From NCBI GenBank assembly GCA_023433705.1, contig JAEYUC010000106.1:1-64000 (forward strand): a DNA stretch of 64,000 bases, written 5' to 3'. Position 1 is the first letter of the stretch, and every line of letters begins with the position of its first letter. The stretch comes from Pseudomonadota bacterium (GTDB lineage Bacteria > Pseudomonadota > Gammaproteobacteria > Steroidobacterales > Steroidobacteraceae). Under the pieces are notes generated by a model. The model had not been told where the DNA came from and ran no database searches. It saw nothing but the letters and a program-made list of their open reading frames with translations. The translations under genes were made by a program, and so were the position numbers. Positions 9,061 through 16,918 of the stretch are shown in pieces.

Positions 9061-9247
9061 GGTTTTGGTATTTCAACTGGTATTAATACTGGTTTGTACT
9101 CTATCTACCAATAGAACCAACTGGATACCAAACGACATGAAACGGTCTGCTCTCGTTTGAAATAACCCATTGGTTTAATTGATGTTCAGCAATCGGCGGC
9201 TTTACTCTCCCTCGTCGAGCTGGATTCTAGCGCGAACTGGTATTACC
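9061..9247. promoter_or_regulatory. Operator-like repeats between gntR-type gene and TonB receptor
   Basis: The 295-base divergent intergenic region is AT-richer than its flanks. ACTGGTATTA occurs at 9076-9085 and again at 9236-9245. The first copy continues into a second half-site, giving ACTGGTATTAATACTGGT, which contains the perfect palindrome GTATTAATAC. The second copy contains GGTATTACC. Between them lies TGGATACCA (9122-9130), also palindromic. These resemble the TGGT...ACCA operators of GlcNAc-type GntR/UTRA regulators such as DasR and YvoA/NagR. Confidence 0.5.
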
Positions 9248-9337
9248 TTGTCGACTAACTGGTGTTGCTCAGGGTCCACGCGAAGCGCACCACATCTCAC
9301 GCTCGAATCCGAAATCAAATACAAAAGGGGACATGCA

Positions 9338-12100
9338 ATGAATCCGATCAGGCTCGCGGTCAAATCGGCGTTGGGACTCGCGATCATGTTGCCATCCACG
9401 CTGGCGCTCGCGCAGGCCTCCAACGCCGAAGCGGAAAACATGGAAGAGGTCGTCGTCTCGGGAATCCGGGCGTCCGTCGGGCAGTCGCTCGAGGCCAAGC
9501 GCGCCGCCGACACGGTGCAGGAAGTCATCACCGCCGAGGACATCGGCAAGATGCCCGACAAGAACGTCGCCGACTCGCTGTCGCGCGTGGTGGGCATCAC
9601 GACGAGTTCCGCGGGCGCCAACGAAGGCGGCTTCGACGAGAACGATCGCGTCAGCATGCGCGGCACGAATCCGAGCCTGACGCAGACGCTGCTCAACGGT
9701 CACGCCATCGCCGCCGGCGACTGGTTCGTGCTCAACCAGGTCCAGCAGGTCGGGCGCAGCGTGAGTTACACGTTGCTTCCTTCGGAACTCGTCGACCGTG
9801 TCGTCGTGAACAAGAGCTCGATGGCTTCGCTCGTCGAAGGCGGCACCGCAGGTTCGGTCAACATCGTCACGCGCCGTCCGCTCGACTTCAGGGAATCGTT
9901 CACGTTCATGGGTTCGGTCGGCGCCGTCTATTCCGATCTGCCGAGCGACTTCCAGCCGCAACTGAGCGCCCTGGTGGGATGGAAGAACGATTCGCAAACC
10001 TTCGGCATCCTCGTGCAGGGATTTTCCGAGGAGCGTTCCCTGCGCCGCGACGGCGTGGAGATCCTCGGTTACGAGGCCATCGCGCCCGGCAGCGCGATCG
10101 CGACGTCGAATCCGGATCTCGCCGGCGTGAAGTACCCGATGATGATCGGCGCGGCGCTGTTCGAGCAGGAGCGCAAGCGCCAGGGCGGCCTCGTCGACGT
10201 CCAGTTCGCGCCCACCGACGACCTGATGTTCGACGCGCAGTTCTTCATGTCCAAGATGAAGGCGGCTAACTACAACCGCAACCATCTCGTGTGGGGCACG
10301 CACTTCGTCAATCGCGGCGAGGGCCAGGCGCCGCTGCCGGGTTACGTGGTCACGAACGGCACGCTCGTGGAGGCGAGCTTCGCCGGCGTGCCGGACACGT
10401 TCTACGGCGTCTACGACCAGATCTCGCGCCCCGACGCGGAAGCCACCGCGCGGTACTTCAGCCTCGACGCCAGCTACCGCGTCAGCGACAGCCTCACGTT
10501 GTCGGGCCAGGTCGGCACGTCCGAGGGCCACGGAAAAACGCCGACGCAGGACGTGTCGGAGACGCTTCCCGGCACCGGTGCGGGCGTCAACTGGGCGCTG
10601 CACGGCACGGGCAGGGCGCCGGACTTCGACTTCAACGGCGCGGACCTGTCGACGCCGTTCCCGGGCGGCACGCCCGTCACGTTCGGCTGGATCTTCGGCG
10701 CGCAGAACGTCGACGTCGTGGACGAGGAAGACTGGGCCCAGGTCGACGCGAAATTCTCGCTCGACAAGGGTGCGTTCACGGGGCTGAGCTTCGGCGCACG
10801 CTACAACAAACATTCGCGCGAGTCGCTCGATGCGATCGCGCAGGGTCCGACCTTCGCGGGCGGCCCGACGGGCGGCGGCGGTGTCGATCCGGCGCTGTAT
10901 CCGGATACGTGGTCAAACTACCCGACGGACTTCAACACGTTCGGCGGCAACTTCCCGCGGAACATCTGGTACTGGACGCCGGCGCAGCTCGCCGAATACA
11001 ACCATTTCGACCCGAACAATCCCTCGGCGAACACCGTGCAGCGCGATCCGCTCGAGCGCGAGTACTACCAGTTCGCGTTCCAGGTCGAGGAGACGAACGC
11101 CGCGGCCTACGTGCAGGCCGATTTCCGGGGCGAGAACTGGAGCGGCAACATCGGCGTGCGTTACGTGGAGACGGAAGAGGACATCGTGACCTTCACGCAG
11201 ACCGACGCCTCGAATCCGGATGCGACGACGACCTCGCTGTTCGGTCCGTTCGTCGGAATTCCGGTCAATCACAAGTACACCGACATCCTGCCGAGCGCGA
11301 ACCTCAAGTGGGACGTGAGCGGCGACGTGGTCGCGCGCTTCGCGATTGCCAGGACCATGACGCGGCCTGACTACTCGGCGCTGGCCGGCTTCACCGACCT
11401 GTCGCCGCCGGCGGTCGTCGGCGGCACGGGCTCCGGCGCCGGCGGCAATCCGGACCTGAAGCCCATCCGGTCGACCAACTTCGATGCCGGGCTCGAATGG
11501 TATTTCGCCGACAAGTCGTTGCTGGCCGTGGGCCTGTTCTACATGGATCTCGACAACTACGTCAGCTACGGCAGCGAGACGAAGACCTACCTCACGTACA
11601 GCTCGCAGACCCCGGAGGGCGCGGAAGTGCCTTACCTGCTGACCGTTCCGGTCAACGCGAAGGGACGGGTGCAGGGCGCGGAGTTCTCGTACCAGCATGC
11701 CATCACCGACAACTTCGGCGTCGCCGCGAACTACACGTACGCGGACGGCAAGCAGACGTCGCTCGTCACGACGGGCGACGACCGGCTGGTGGGCACGTCG
11801 AAGAACACGTACAACGCGAGCGCGTATTTCGAGAACACGCGGTTCAGCGCTCGCGTCACGTACACGTACCGTTCGGAGTTCTTCAGCGGTCTCGATCGCA
11901 ACACGGCGTTCTCGCAGGACGGCATCGGGTCGCTCGCCGCGTCGCTCAATTACACGATCAACGACAGCGTCTCGTTGTCCCTGGACGGGCAGAACCTCAC
12001 GGACGAAACGCTGGTGTACTTCGCCGAGCACCGCGACCAGCCGCGAGCGTTCTACAAGAACGGCTCGCAGTACTACTTCACGGTCCGCGTGAAGTTCTAG
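9338..12100 (+). CDS. TonB-dependent receptor (Xanthomonas/Caulobacter type)
   Basis: A 920-residue outer-membrane active transporter. Signal peptide: residues 1-26 (LGLAIMLPSTLALAQA). The TonB-box region is MEEVVVSGIRASV. The plug reads QEVITAEDIGKMPDKNVAD ... RVVGI, the signature of the family used for oligosaccharides. The 22-strand barrel ends with YYFTVRVKF, whose last aromatic is the usual BAM signal. The start has AAGGGG seven bases upstream; the frame extends to 9179 without a signal peptide there. Divergent pairing with a UTRA regulator suggests an amino-sugar or chito-oligosaccharide substrate, but no glycosidase is nearby to confirm it. Confidence 0.9.
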   Translation: MNPIRLAVKSALGLAIMLPSTLALAQASNAEAENMEEVVVSGIRASVGQSLEAKRAADTVQEVITAEDIGKMPDKNVADSLSRVVGITTSSAGANEGGFDENDRVSMRGTNPSLTQTLLNGHAIAAGDWFVLNQVQQVGRSVSYTLLPSELVDRVVVNKSSMASLVEGGTAGSVNIVTRRPLDFRESFTFMGSVGAVYSDLPSDFQPQLSALVGWKNDSQTFGILVQGFSEERSLRRDGVEILGYEAIAPGSAIATSNPDLAGVKYPMMIGAALFEQERKRQGGLVDVQFAPTDDLMFDAQFFMSKMKAANYNRNHLVWGTHFVNRGEGQAPLPGYVVTNGTLVEASFAGVPDTFYGVYDQISRPDAEATARYFSLDASYRVSDSLTLSGQVGTSEGHGKTPTQDVSETLPGTGAGVNWALHGTGRAPDFDFNGADLSTPFPGGTPVTFGWIFGAQNVDVVDEEDWAQVDAKFSLDKGAFTGLSFGARYNKHSRESLDAIAQGPTFAGGPTGGGGVDPALYPDTWSNYPTDFNTFGGNFPRNIWYWTPAQLAEYNHFDPNNPSANTVQRDPLEREYYQFAFQVEETNAAAYVQADFRGENWSGNIGVRYVETEEDIVTFTQTDASNPDATTTSLFGPFVGIPVNHKYTDILPSANLKWDVSGDVVARFAIARTMTRPDYSALAGFTDLSPPAVVGGTGSGAGGNPDLKPIRSTNFDAGLEWYFADKSLLAVGLFYMDLDNYVSYGSETKTYLTYSSQTPEGAEVPYLLTVPVNAKGRVQGAEFSYQHAITDNFGVAANYTYADGKQTSLVTTGDDRLVGTSKNTYNASAYFENTRFSARVTYTYRSEFFSGLDRNTAFSQDGIGSLAASLNYTINDSVSLSLDGQNLTDETLVYFAEHRDQPRAFYKNGSQYYFTVRVKF

Positions 12101-12108
12101 TCGAACAG

Positions 12109-12140
12109 GGCGCCGGCCGGGCAGGGGCGTGGCCGGCGCC
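12109..12140 (+). terminator. Hairpin after TonB receptor
   Basis: A perfect 10-bp inverted repeat (GGCGCCGGCC / GGCCGGCGCC) with a 12-base loop begins 9 bases after the receptor stop. There is no U-tract, so it is a possible terminator or mRNA 3' stabiliser. Confidence 0.4.
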
Positions 12141-12195
12141 ATGATCTCGCGGGACGTTTGCGGGGCACGTGACACTGTGGTGGACTGCGCCCCCT

Positions 12196-12270
12196 GTGAA
12201 AAGCGCCTCGAAGACAGATCTCGACCGTCGCATCTCGGTCGCGCCGATGATGTATTGGGCGGAGCTATAA
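12196..12270 (+). pseudogene. dusA: Orphaned 5' end of the original dusA
   Basis: A 24-codon reading frame starting with GTG encodes MKSASKTDLDRRISVAPMM followed by YWAEL and a stop. RRISVAPMM matches the N-terminus of DusA (SVAPM.DWTDRHCRYF in the E. coli protein), and the frame breaks exactly where the repeat shared with the intact dusA at 28752 occurs. It is read as the native start of the host dusA gene, cut off from its body by the integrated element. An earlier in-frame GTG at 12169 is an alternative start. The rest of the 12.1-12.42 kb gap holds a terminator hairpin and AT-rich element sequence with no other gene. Confidence 0.85.
12241..12264 (+). repeat. Left attachment repeat (attL) in dusA remnant
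   Basis: The 24 bases match those at 28791-28814 at 20 positions (mismatches at repeat positions 6, 13, 19 and 24). Both copies share ATGATG and ATTGG blocks and lie in the same reading frame of dusA (A-P-M-M-x-W). This is where dusA-type integrases recombine; the exact crossover cannot be read from the sequence, and the ATGATG block is a good candidate. Confidence 0.8.
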
Positions 12271-12419
12271 ACAAAAACAACAGCTTATGATGTTCTGTAG
12301 CAACCCCGTAACAGTAGCTGCCGCACCAAGCTATGCCCTTGCATGCAAAACTATCTAGGCGAACTGTGTTAGGCGAGAATGGCCGTCTAACAGAATAGTT
12401 AGTTCGCAAGGAGCGCAAC

Positions 12420-12992
12420 GTGAACCGAGACCAGTACTACATGGGGATTGCGATGGCGGTTCGCGAGAAGGCGAACTGTCTTGGCAGGAAAGTGGGGGCG
12501 GTTCTGATCAAAGAGAATCGCATCATCTCGACCGGTTACAACGGTACTCCGGAAGGGATGACCAACTGCCTTGATGGTGGATGCGTTCGTTGCAAGAACA
12601 GGGAAACGTATGCCAAGAGCGTTGGCTATGACGTTTGTATCTGCGTCCATGCCGAACAGAATGCCCTAATCACAGCGGCCCGATTTGGCAACTCGGTAGA
12701 GGGCGGCGTGGTTTATTCGACCATGCGACCTTGCTTTGATTGCACAAAAGCCATGCTTCAAGCCAAGGTGCATACCATATATTTCATTCACGATTGGGCG
12801 CACCCAATCGGAAGCTTGCAGGAACAATACACACTGGCACAGAGCAAGCTACAGGGCGGTGTACGCCAAGTGGCTGTTCACGACCCTCGCGCCGACTGGG
12901 CGAATAATGTGAAGGCGAATTCCTCCCGAAAGCGTGTGGTCTCGAAACCAAGAATGAAAGCTTCTCCCGTGCCCACGAAACGCGGAAAGTAG
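12420..12992 (+). CDS. Deoxycytidylate-deaminase-like protein
   Basis: A 190-residue cytidine-deaminase-fold enzyme of the ComEB/dCMP deaminase type. The zinc site is complete: HAE at residues 77-79 and PCFDC at 104-108. Additional cysteines (TNCLDGGCVRCKN) match the second zinc or insertion region seen in phage and bacterial dCMP deaminases. The expected reaction is dCMP to dUMP. The C-terminus is a basic 35-residue extension (NSSRKRVVSKPRMKASPV) not needed for the fold. GTG start with AAGGAG seven bases upstream. As the first cargo gene of the element it may deplete dCTP during infection, as known antiviral dC(T)P deaminases do; that role is inference. Confidence 0.82.
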   Translation: MNRDQYYMGIAMAVREKANCLGRKVGAVLIKENRIISTGYNGTPEGMTNCLDGGCVRCKNRETYAKSVGYDVCICVHAEQNALITAARFGNSVEGGVVYSTMRPCFDCTKAMLQAKVHTIYFIHDWAHPIGSLQEQYTLAQSKLQGGVRQVAVHDPRADWANNVKANSSRKRVVSKPRMKASPVPTKRGK

Positions 12993-13035
12993 TTCAATCG
13001 TCCTCTCGAACATTTTCTGCGCCCAGCGAGTTGTT

Positions 13036-13536
13036 ATGAAAACGTCCTGGCAAGTCGCCACTGCGGCTGAGGCCTTCGCCGCAGGCCAGTTTGCACGCCT
13101 GGGTTGGGATGTTTCAGTTCAATACGGAGCAAATCAGCCGGAGTACGACTTGGTCGCAGTAGATCGGGACTGCTTTCTGAAGGTTTCGGTCAAAGGCAGC
13201 AATGACGGCGGCTGGGGCTTAACGCAATCGTATTTGCAGAACGCGAACTACCACGCCGCTGCGGATGCTTGGCTGGAGAAGCATTCCAAGACCACTGTAT
13301 TCTGCTTCGTTGAGTTTCAGGGTGTTCCATGCGGTGACTTGCCACATATGTATCTTGTGCGGCCACATGAAATAGCAAAGTGGCTGAAGGCAGCAGCAGG
13401 AGGTCGAGGAGACACAGTCCTGTATGCGCGGCACGTTTGGACGAAGCGAGCGAAGGCGGCGGGAACGATTGATGAAATGCCTGATTCGTGGCGATTCACG
13501 GCAGAAAGATTGGCCGAAATCGTGCGAAGCGCATAG
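13036..13536 (+). CDS. PD-(D/E)XK-like protein with an altered active site
   Basis: A 166-residue protein that looks like a restriction-endonuclease fold: an N-terminal helix with AEAFAAGQFARLGW, then PEYDLVAVDRDCFLKVSVKGS, the usual D...xK hairpin. Asp38 and Lys53 are in place, but the residue two before the lysine is Ser51 where active enzymes have Glu, Asp or Gln. It may be inactive, DNA-binding only, or use another acidic residue (Glu12 or Glu36). It sits alone between the deaminase and the DUF2971 gene with about 40-80 base gaps. Function unknown. Confidence 0.6.
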   Translation: MKTSWQVATAAEAFAAGQFARLGWDVSVQYGANQPEYDLVAVDRDCFLKVSVKGSNDGGWGLTQSYLQNANYHAAADAWLEKHSKTTVFCFVEFQGVPCGDLPHMYLVRPHEIAKWLKAAAGGRGDTVLYARHVWTKRAKAAGTIDEMPDSWRFTAERLAEIVRSA

Positions 13537-13613
13537 CGGGCAAAGATCGCGAGTGAGGACTAACGCGCCAACTCGCTGGAACTCACGGTCGAGATAGATA
13601 CCTAGGTGATGAT

Positions 13614-14282
13614 ATGCAGCTGTGCCACTTCCTCAAGGCCGAGCATGCGCTGACAACACTCCGCGATCAGCGGCTGAAGGTAGCTACCATTCGCGACTTA
13701 AATGATCCGTTCGAGCTCATGTGTGCAGACATGCCCACGCCGGAATTCCGCAGATCGTTTGCCGCGTTTAAGACTTGGGCAGCTAACAACTTCGGAATAC
13801 TTTGCTTCACCAAGCGATGGAAAAATCCGCTGATGTGGAGTCACTATGGGGACAGGCATCGCGGCGTGGTCTTGGAGTTCGATGTGGACGAGGAGGCCTT
13901 GATCAAGGTGCGGTATTCGCGCAAACGCATTTCGTTCGATCTTTCCAATGTGGCGCTGGCAAATGGATTCTCCTCGGACGATGCCGAATTGATTGCCAAA
14001 ACAAAATCTCATCATTGGTCGTACGAAAAGGAATACCGGGTAGCCATCGCGTTAAAAGAATGCAAGAAGGTTGGCGATCTGTATTTTCAGCCGCTGAGTT
14101 CGCGGCTTCGTGTAGCGGGCGTTATTGCCGGTCCACTTTGCAATATTGACGTCGATGCAGTTGCGTCGAATCTCCCCCGGGGATTGACGGTTAGATATCA
14201 GAAGGCCCGACTGGCGTTTAGATCGTTTAATGTCGTCAGGCGTCGTGATATCGCACCAACCAAGGTGGCTGGCACGGGCTAA
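13614..14282 (+). CDS. DUF2971 family protein
   Basis: A 222-residue protein. The start (LCHFLKAEHALTTLRDQRLKVATIRDLNDPFEL) and middle (FTKRWKNPLMWSHYGDRHRGVVLEFD) match the DUF2971 family pattern (N-D-P-F-E; W-x-x-Y-x-x-H-x-G). The later SYEKEYR is also typical. Family members occur often in defence islands, but no biochemical activity is established. Ends with TAAC, like several neighbours, and has its own weak ribosome site (AGGTGA). Confidence 0.75.
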   Translation: MQLCHFLKAEHALTTLRDQRLKVATIRDLNDPFELMCADMPTPEFRRSFAAFKTWAANNFGILCFTKRWKNPLMWSHYGDRHRGVVLEFDVDEEALIKVRYSRKRISFDLSNVALANGFSSDDAELIAKTKSHHWSYEKEYRVAIALKECKKVGDLYFQPLSSRLRVAGVIAGPLCNIDVDAVASNLPRGLTVRYQKARLAFRSFNVVRRRDIAPTKVAGTG

Positions 14283-14320
14283 CAGGCTCTCTAGTAGGCG
14301 GAAGCGGTCCCGGAAGGAGA

Positions 14321-14761
14321 ATGACAACAACCTTGGTTACCGATGACTTGATACTCATCGAATCACTTCGGTGCTTGATTCCACACCTTCACCCCGAGTG
14401 GGGTGATCGCAATCCGTTTGATGTTTTTTGCAGACTCGTCGCAAAGAACAGGAAGCCTCCCAACTGGTCTAGCAACACACACCTGGACGTGGGCGTAGGC
14501 AACATTACGTCGCGTCAAGAGCAGTGGACCACCGAGGCACTTGGAAAAATTACCCGTGGTCATAAGTGGAGCAATGGAGAGGACTTCGACTGTCCCATCA
14601 TACTTGTGGAGCATCGGGGTGCCGTCTTGGTGCTCGACGGAAATCATCGGATCAATCGTTGGGTCAGCGCTGGCGACACACGCATTCATCGCGTCAATAT
14701 TCATTCCATCGCTGTCGAGGAGGCGTATGTCGTACTACCGGCAGTATCGAATGCCCAGTAA
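14321..14761 (+). CDS. ParB/sulfiredoxin-like small protein
   Basis: A 146-residue protein whose only clear motif is VLVLDGNHRINRWV (about residues 102-115), close to the D-G-x-H-R nucleotide-binding box of ParB/Srx-fold proteins. In that fold the box binds CTP or ATP. The rest (GDRNPFDVFCRLVAKN, QEQWTTEALGKITRGHKW) is not recognised. The ribosome site GGAAGGAG is only one or two bases from the ATG, so the true start could differ. The context is single-gene cargo between DUF2971 and HEPN genes. Confidence 0.5.
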   Translation: MTTTLVTDDLILIESLRCLIPHLHPEWGDRNPFDVFCRLVAKNRKPPNWSSNTHLDVGVGNITSRQEQWTTEALGKITRGHKWSNGEDFDCPIILVEHRGAVLVLDGNHRINRWVSAGDTRIHRVNIHSIAVEEAYVVLPAVSNAQ

Positions 14762-14831
14762 CGCATTTAAATCATTTGCCTTGAACTAGCTGCCAGCGGA
14801 TTCAGCAGTTAGTCGAAAACAAGGAGACGCA

Positions 14832-15530
14832 ATGGCCGGTGGCTTCTTTATTCATTCAGGTCGACTGCACGCTATGGCACGCGCGGCCGCTGAGCGCGCT
14901 CGGCGTGAGGCATCGACCAGTTCCGATCATCGGCGGGAAGACGCGATCACGGCAGTTGTCATGGCTGCGGTCGCTGCTGAGGCGTTTATCAACGAACTCG
15001 GTGAATTGGCTGTGGGTGCTGCGCAAGGTCCGATGTTTGTAGTAGCGGAGAACCAGAAATTTCTTGAACTGGGCGATGTCCTGGAGGAGATCGAGATGGC
15101 TCGCGGGAGCCTGATGTTGAAGTACCACATGGCGTCGAAGCTCTTGAGTGGTGCGACCTTAAAGAAGGGCGAGAATCCGATGCAGGATTTCGCAACTTTA
15201 GTGAATCTTCGAAACGATTTTGTCCACCTTAAACCTAGAGACAATATTGGTCTTAGCGCAGAAGGAAGGCTTAAGGTCAACCCACCGCGCTACGTTTCGG
15301 AGCTTCAGCGGCGCGGCCTCGCGCTGAGACCTGCTGATATTGATGTCATGTCTTGGTTCGATCTTCTGATGACCGTTGAACTGGCGGAGTGGGCATGTGC
15401 CACGTCGAAGAATATGATTCTGAAAATTCTCAGCTTTATTCCGGACCATCCTCTTGATCCGGCGGCGCTGATGAAAAGAATATTTCGTGACGATCCACAC
15501 CGGCCAGGTGTCGGTCGTGGTGTCGCCTAA
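14832..15530 (+). CDS. HEPN-domain protein, probable RNase-type toxin
   Basis: A 232-residue mostly helical protein. It carries the HEPN catalytic motif R-x4-H as RNDFVH (Arg127-His132) after a first helix with AAVAAEAFINELGEL, the usual HEPN helix signature. HEPN proteins are metal-independent RNases used in toxin-antitoxin, abortive-infection and CRISPR systems. No MNT nucleotidyltransferase antitoxin is adjacent, so its control is unknown. Strong ribosome site AAGGAG before ATG 14832. The gene ends GCCTAAC. Confidence 0.68.
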   Translation: MAGGFFIHSGRLHAMARAAAERARREASTSSDHRREDAITAVVMAAVAAEAFINELGELAVGAAQGPMFVVAENQKFLELGDVLEEIEMARGSLMLKYHMASKLLSGATLKKGENPMQDFATLVNLRNDFVHLKPRDNIGLSAEGRLKVNPPRYVSELQRRGLALRPADIDVMSWFDLLMTVELAEWACATSKNMILKILSFIPDHPLDPAALMKRIFRDDPHRPGVGRGVA

Positions 15531-15598
15531 CAATTAGTGGAGCGCACTCAGAGCTTCGCGCTCAGTCGGCGGGCGATTGCAAGGAACGGAGAACTCCT

Positions 15599-16144
15599 GT
15601 GCCAAAGACTTCGATTCGATTTACTTCATTTCCGCGAACCGAGCCGCCACCTTCGTTCGCACAGGATTTAGCGGGAGTATTTCAACGACACGAGTCTGCA
15701 GTTGGGACCGTAGAGCTCAAGAAGGGCCTCACCAGTAACGAGGTATTGAGGATCATCCGGGAGGACTTGATTACTTTGGGCTTTCAAGTCGAGGCAAGCA
15801 AACAAAAGGCGGACAAGATCCAGCGTCCAGTCTTCTTTGGTGAGAACGGTAACCCAGCACTAAATTACGAGATCGATGCCTATCACCCAGTATGGCGCTG
15901 TGGTCTTGAGGTGGAAGCTGGAAGGGCATGGATGGGGAACGCTGTGTACCGCGACCTAGTTCAAGGTCTGGTCATGGTACAGGTGGACACCCTGGTCCTT
16001 GCCGTCCCGAATGCTTACAAGTACCTGTCGGGTGGTCGTGCCGTGACCAATACTGACTACAGGAACACAATCAATGTTGCCGAGACACTGTACGGGCATA
16101 CGCGAGTGCGGCTGCCGTACGGTTTGCTCGTTATCGGATATTGA
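15599..16144 (+). CDS. Putative restriction-nuclease-fold protein (first of three-gene operon)
   Basis: A 181-residue protein with a nuclease-like core: an N-terminal helix (LTSNEVLRIIREDLITLGFQVE), then NYEIDAYHPVWRCGLEVEAGRA. Asp93 and the Glu104-x-Glu106 pair sit where PD-(D/E)XK enzymes have their metal ligands, but the usual lysine is not at its standard place; Arg109 is near. The final strand is RLPYGLLVIGY. GTG start with AAGGA upstream. Its stop overlaps the TTG start of the next gene by 4 bases (16141-16144), so the two are translationally coupled. Confidence 0.6.
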   Translation: MPKTSIRFTSFPRTEPPPSFAQDLAGVFQRHESAVGTVELKKGLTSNEVLRIIREDLITLGFQVEASKQKADKIQRPVFFGENGNPALNYEIDAYHPVWRCGLEVEAGRAWMGNAVYRDLVQGLVMVQVDTLVLAVPNAYKYLSGGRAVTNTDYRNTINVAETLYGHTRVRLPYGLLVIGY

Positions 16145-16908
16145 AGGCCGTGGCCTCGGTGAGCGCCTTCTCCCTGTCAAAGAACCAAATTGCGGAACTG
16201 TGTGCATTCTCCACGTGCGCGGACAGGGAGGCTAGAAGTGACTTGATTATCCAAATGATAGTCAGTGAGAACGACTACACATCCAATTTCACTGGCGCAC
16301 TTCGACGCATAATCAACAGCAATAGCAAGTCTGGTCTCAGCGCGACATCGCAGGTGCTGCCAAAAGCCGTGGAACAGAGAACCGGATGTGACGCCGCAAT
16401 AGTGGTTCAGTCGAGCGGATACGCGAAGGTGTTACTCCTCGAGGCAAAGTGGCCGAGATTTAAGGTTCGCAATCACGCTTGGGACACCCTGCAGAAATCG
16501 ACTGGGACGTCCCACTTTTCTGACCAGCTGACACGTCAGGCCACGCATATTCCGCCTTACGCAATCGCAGAGATGATTTTGTGCGAGTACGCGTTTGGAC
16601 ATGAGCCCTATTCCATGGACGCAAGTGGGTCTTCGTGTATCTGGCACGCAGACGCAAAAAAATTTGATTCGACTCGTACATCTAGGCCCGGAGTCTGGAA
16701 GCAAAACGATCTGGCCGCGCTTCTTGTAATGCGCGTACATCACCCAATTGCCGAGATCGTCATGCAGATGTGTCTGTGCAATGAGGGCACACCGATCCGG
16801 CTATCCACGGACGGATCATTGGATAGCCTAGACATTCACCTCCCATCTGATGTGCTGGTAATTCGGGCTGGTGAGGATCCTTCTGGCGCGGAAGGCAATA
16901 AACAGTAG
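16141..16908 (+). CDS. PD-(D/E)XK-like nuclease (second of three-gene operon)
   Basis: A 255-residue protein. TGCDAAIVVQSSGYAKVLLL followed by EAKW gives Asp84 and Glu101-x-Lys103, a complete PD-(D/E)XK triad. This fold is used by restriction and repair nucleases. The remaining sequence (cysteine- and histidine-containing middle, WKQNDLAALLVMRVHH) is not recognised. It starts with TTG inside the stop codon of the upstream gene and ends 10 bases before the ATG of the third gene, so the three are one transcription unit. Confidence 0.65.
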   Translation: MKAVASVSAFSLSKNQIAELCAFSTCADREARSDLIIQMIVSENDYTSNFTGALRRIINSNSKSGLSATSQVLPKAVEQRTGCDAAIVVQSSGYAKVLLLEAKWPRFKVRNHAWDTLQKSTGTSHFSDQLTRQATHIPPYAIAEMILCEYAFGHEPYSMDASGSSCIWHADAKKFDSTRTSRPGVWKQNDLAALLVMRVHHPIAEIVMQMCLCNEGTPIRLSTDGSLDSLDIHLPSDVLVIRAGEDPSGAEGNKQ

Positions 16909-16918
16909 GCATGTGAGC

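Noticed and set aside
12358..15560. Integron-like attC sites between cargo genes: GTTAGGC and GTCTAAC near 12372-12396, and GCCTAAC at the stop at 15530.
   Set aside because: Some stops read TAAC and a few 7-mers fit the R-box consensus, but no gap has a matching pair of R boxes with a folded stem between, and there is no integron integrase. Treated as chance or distant remnants.
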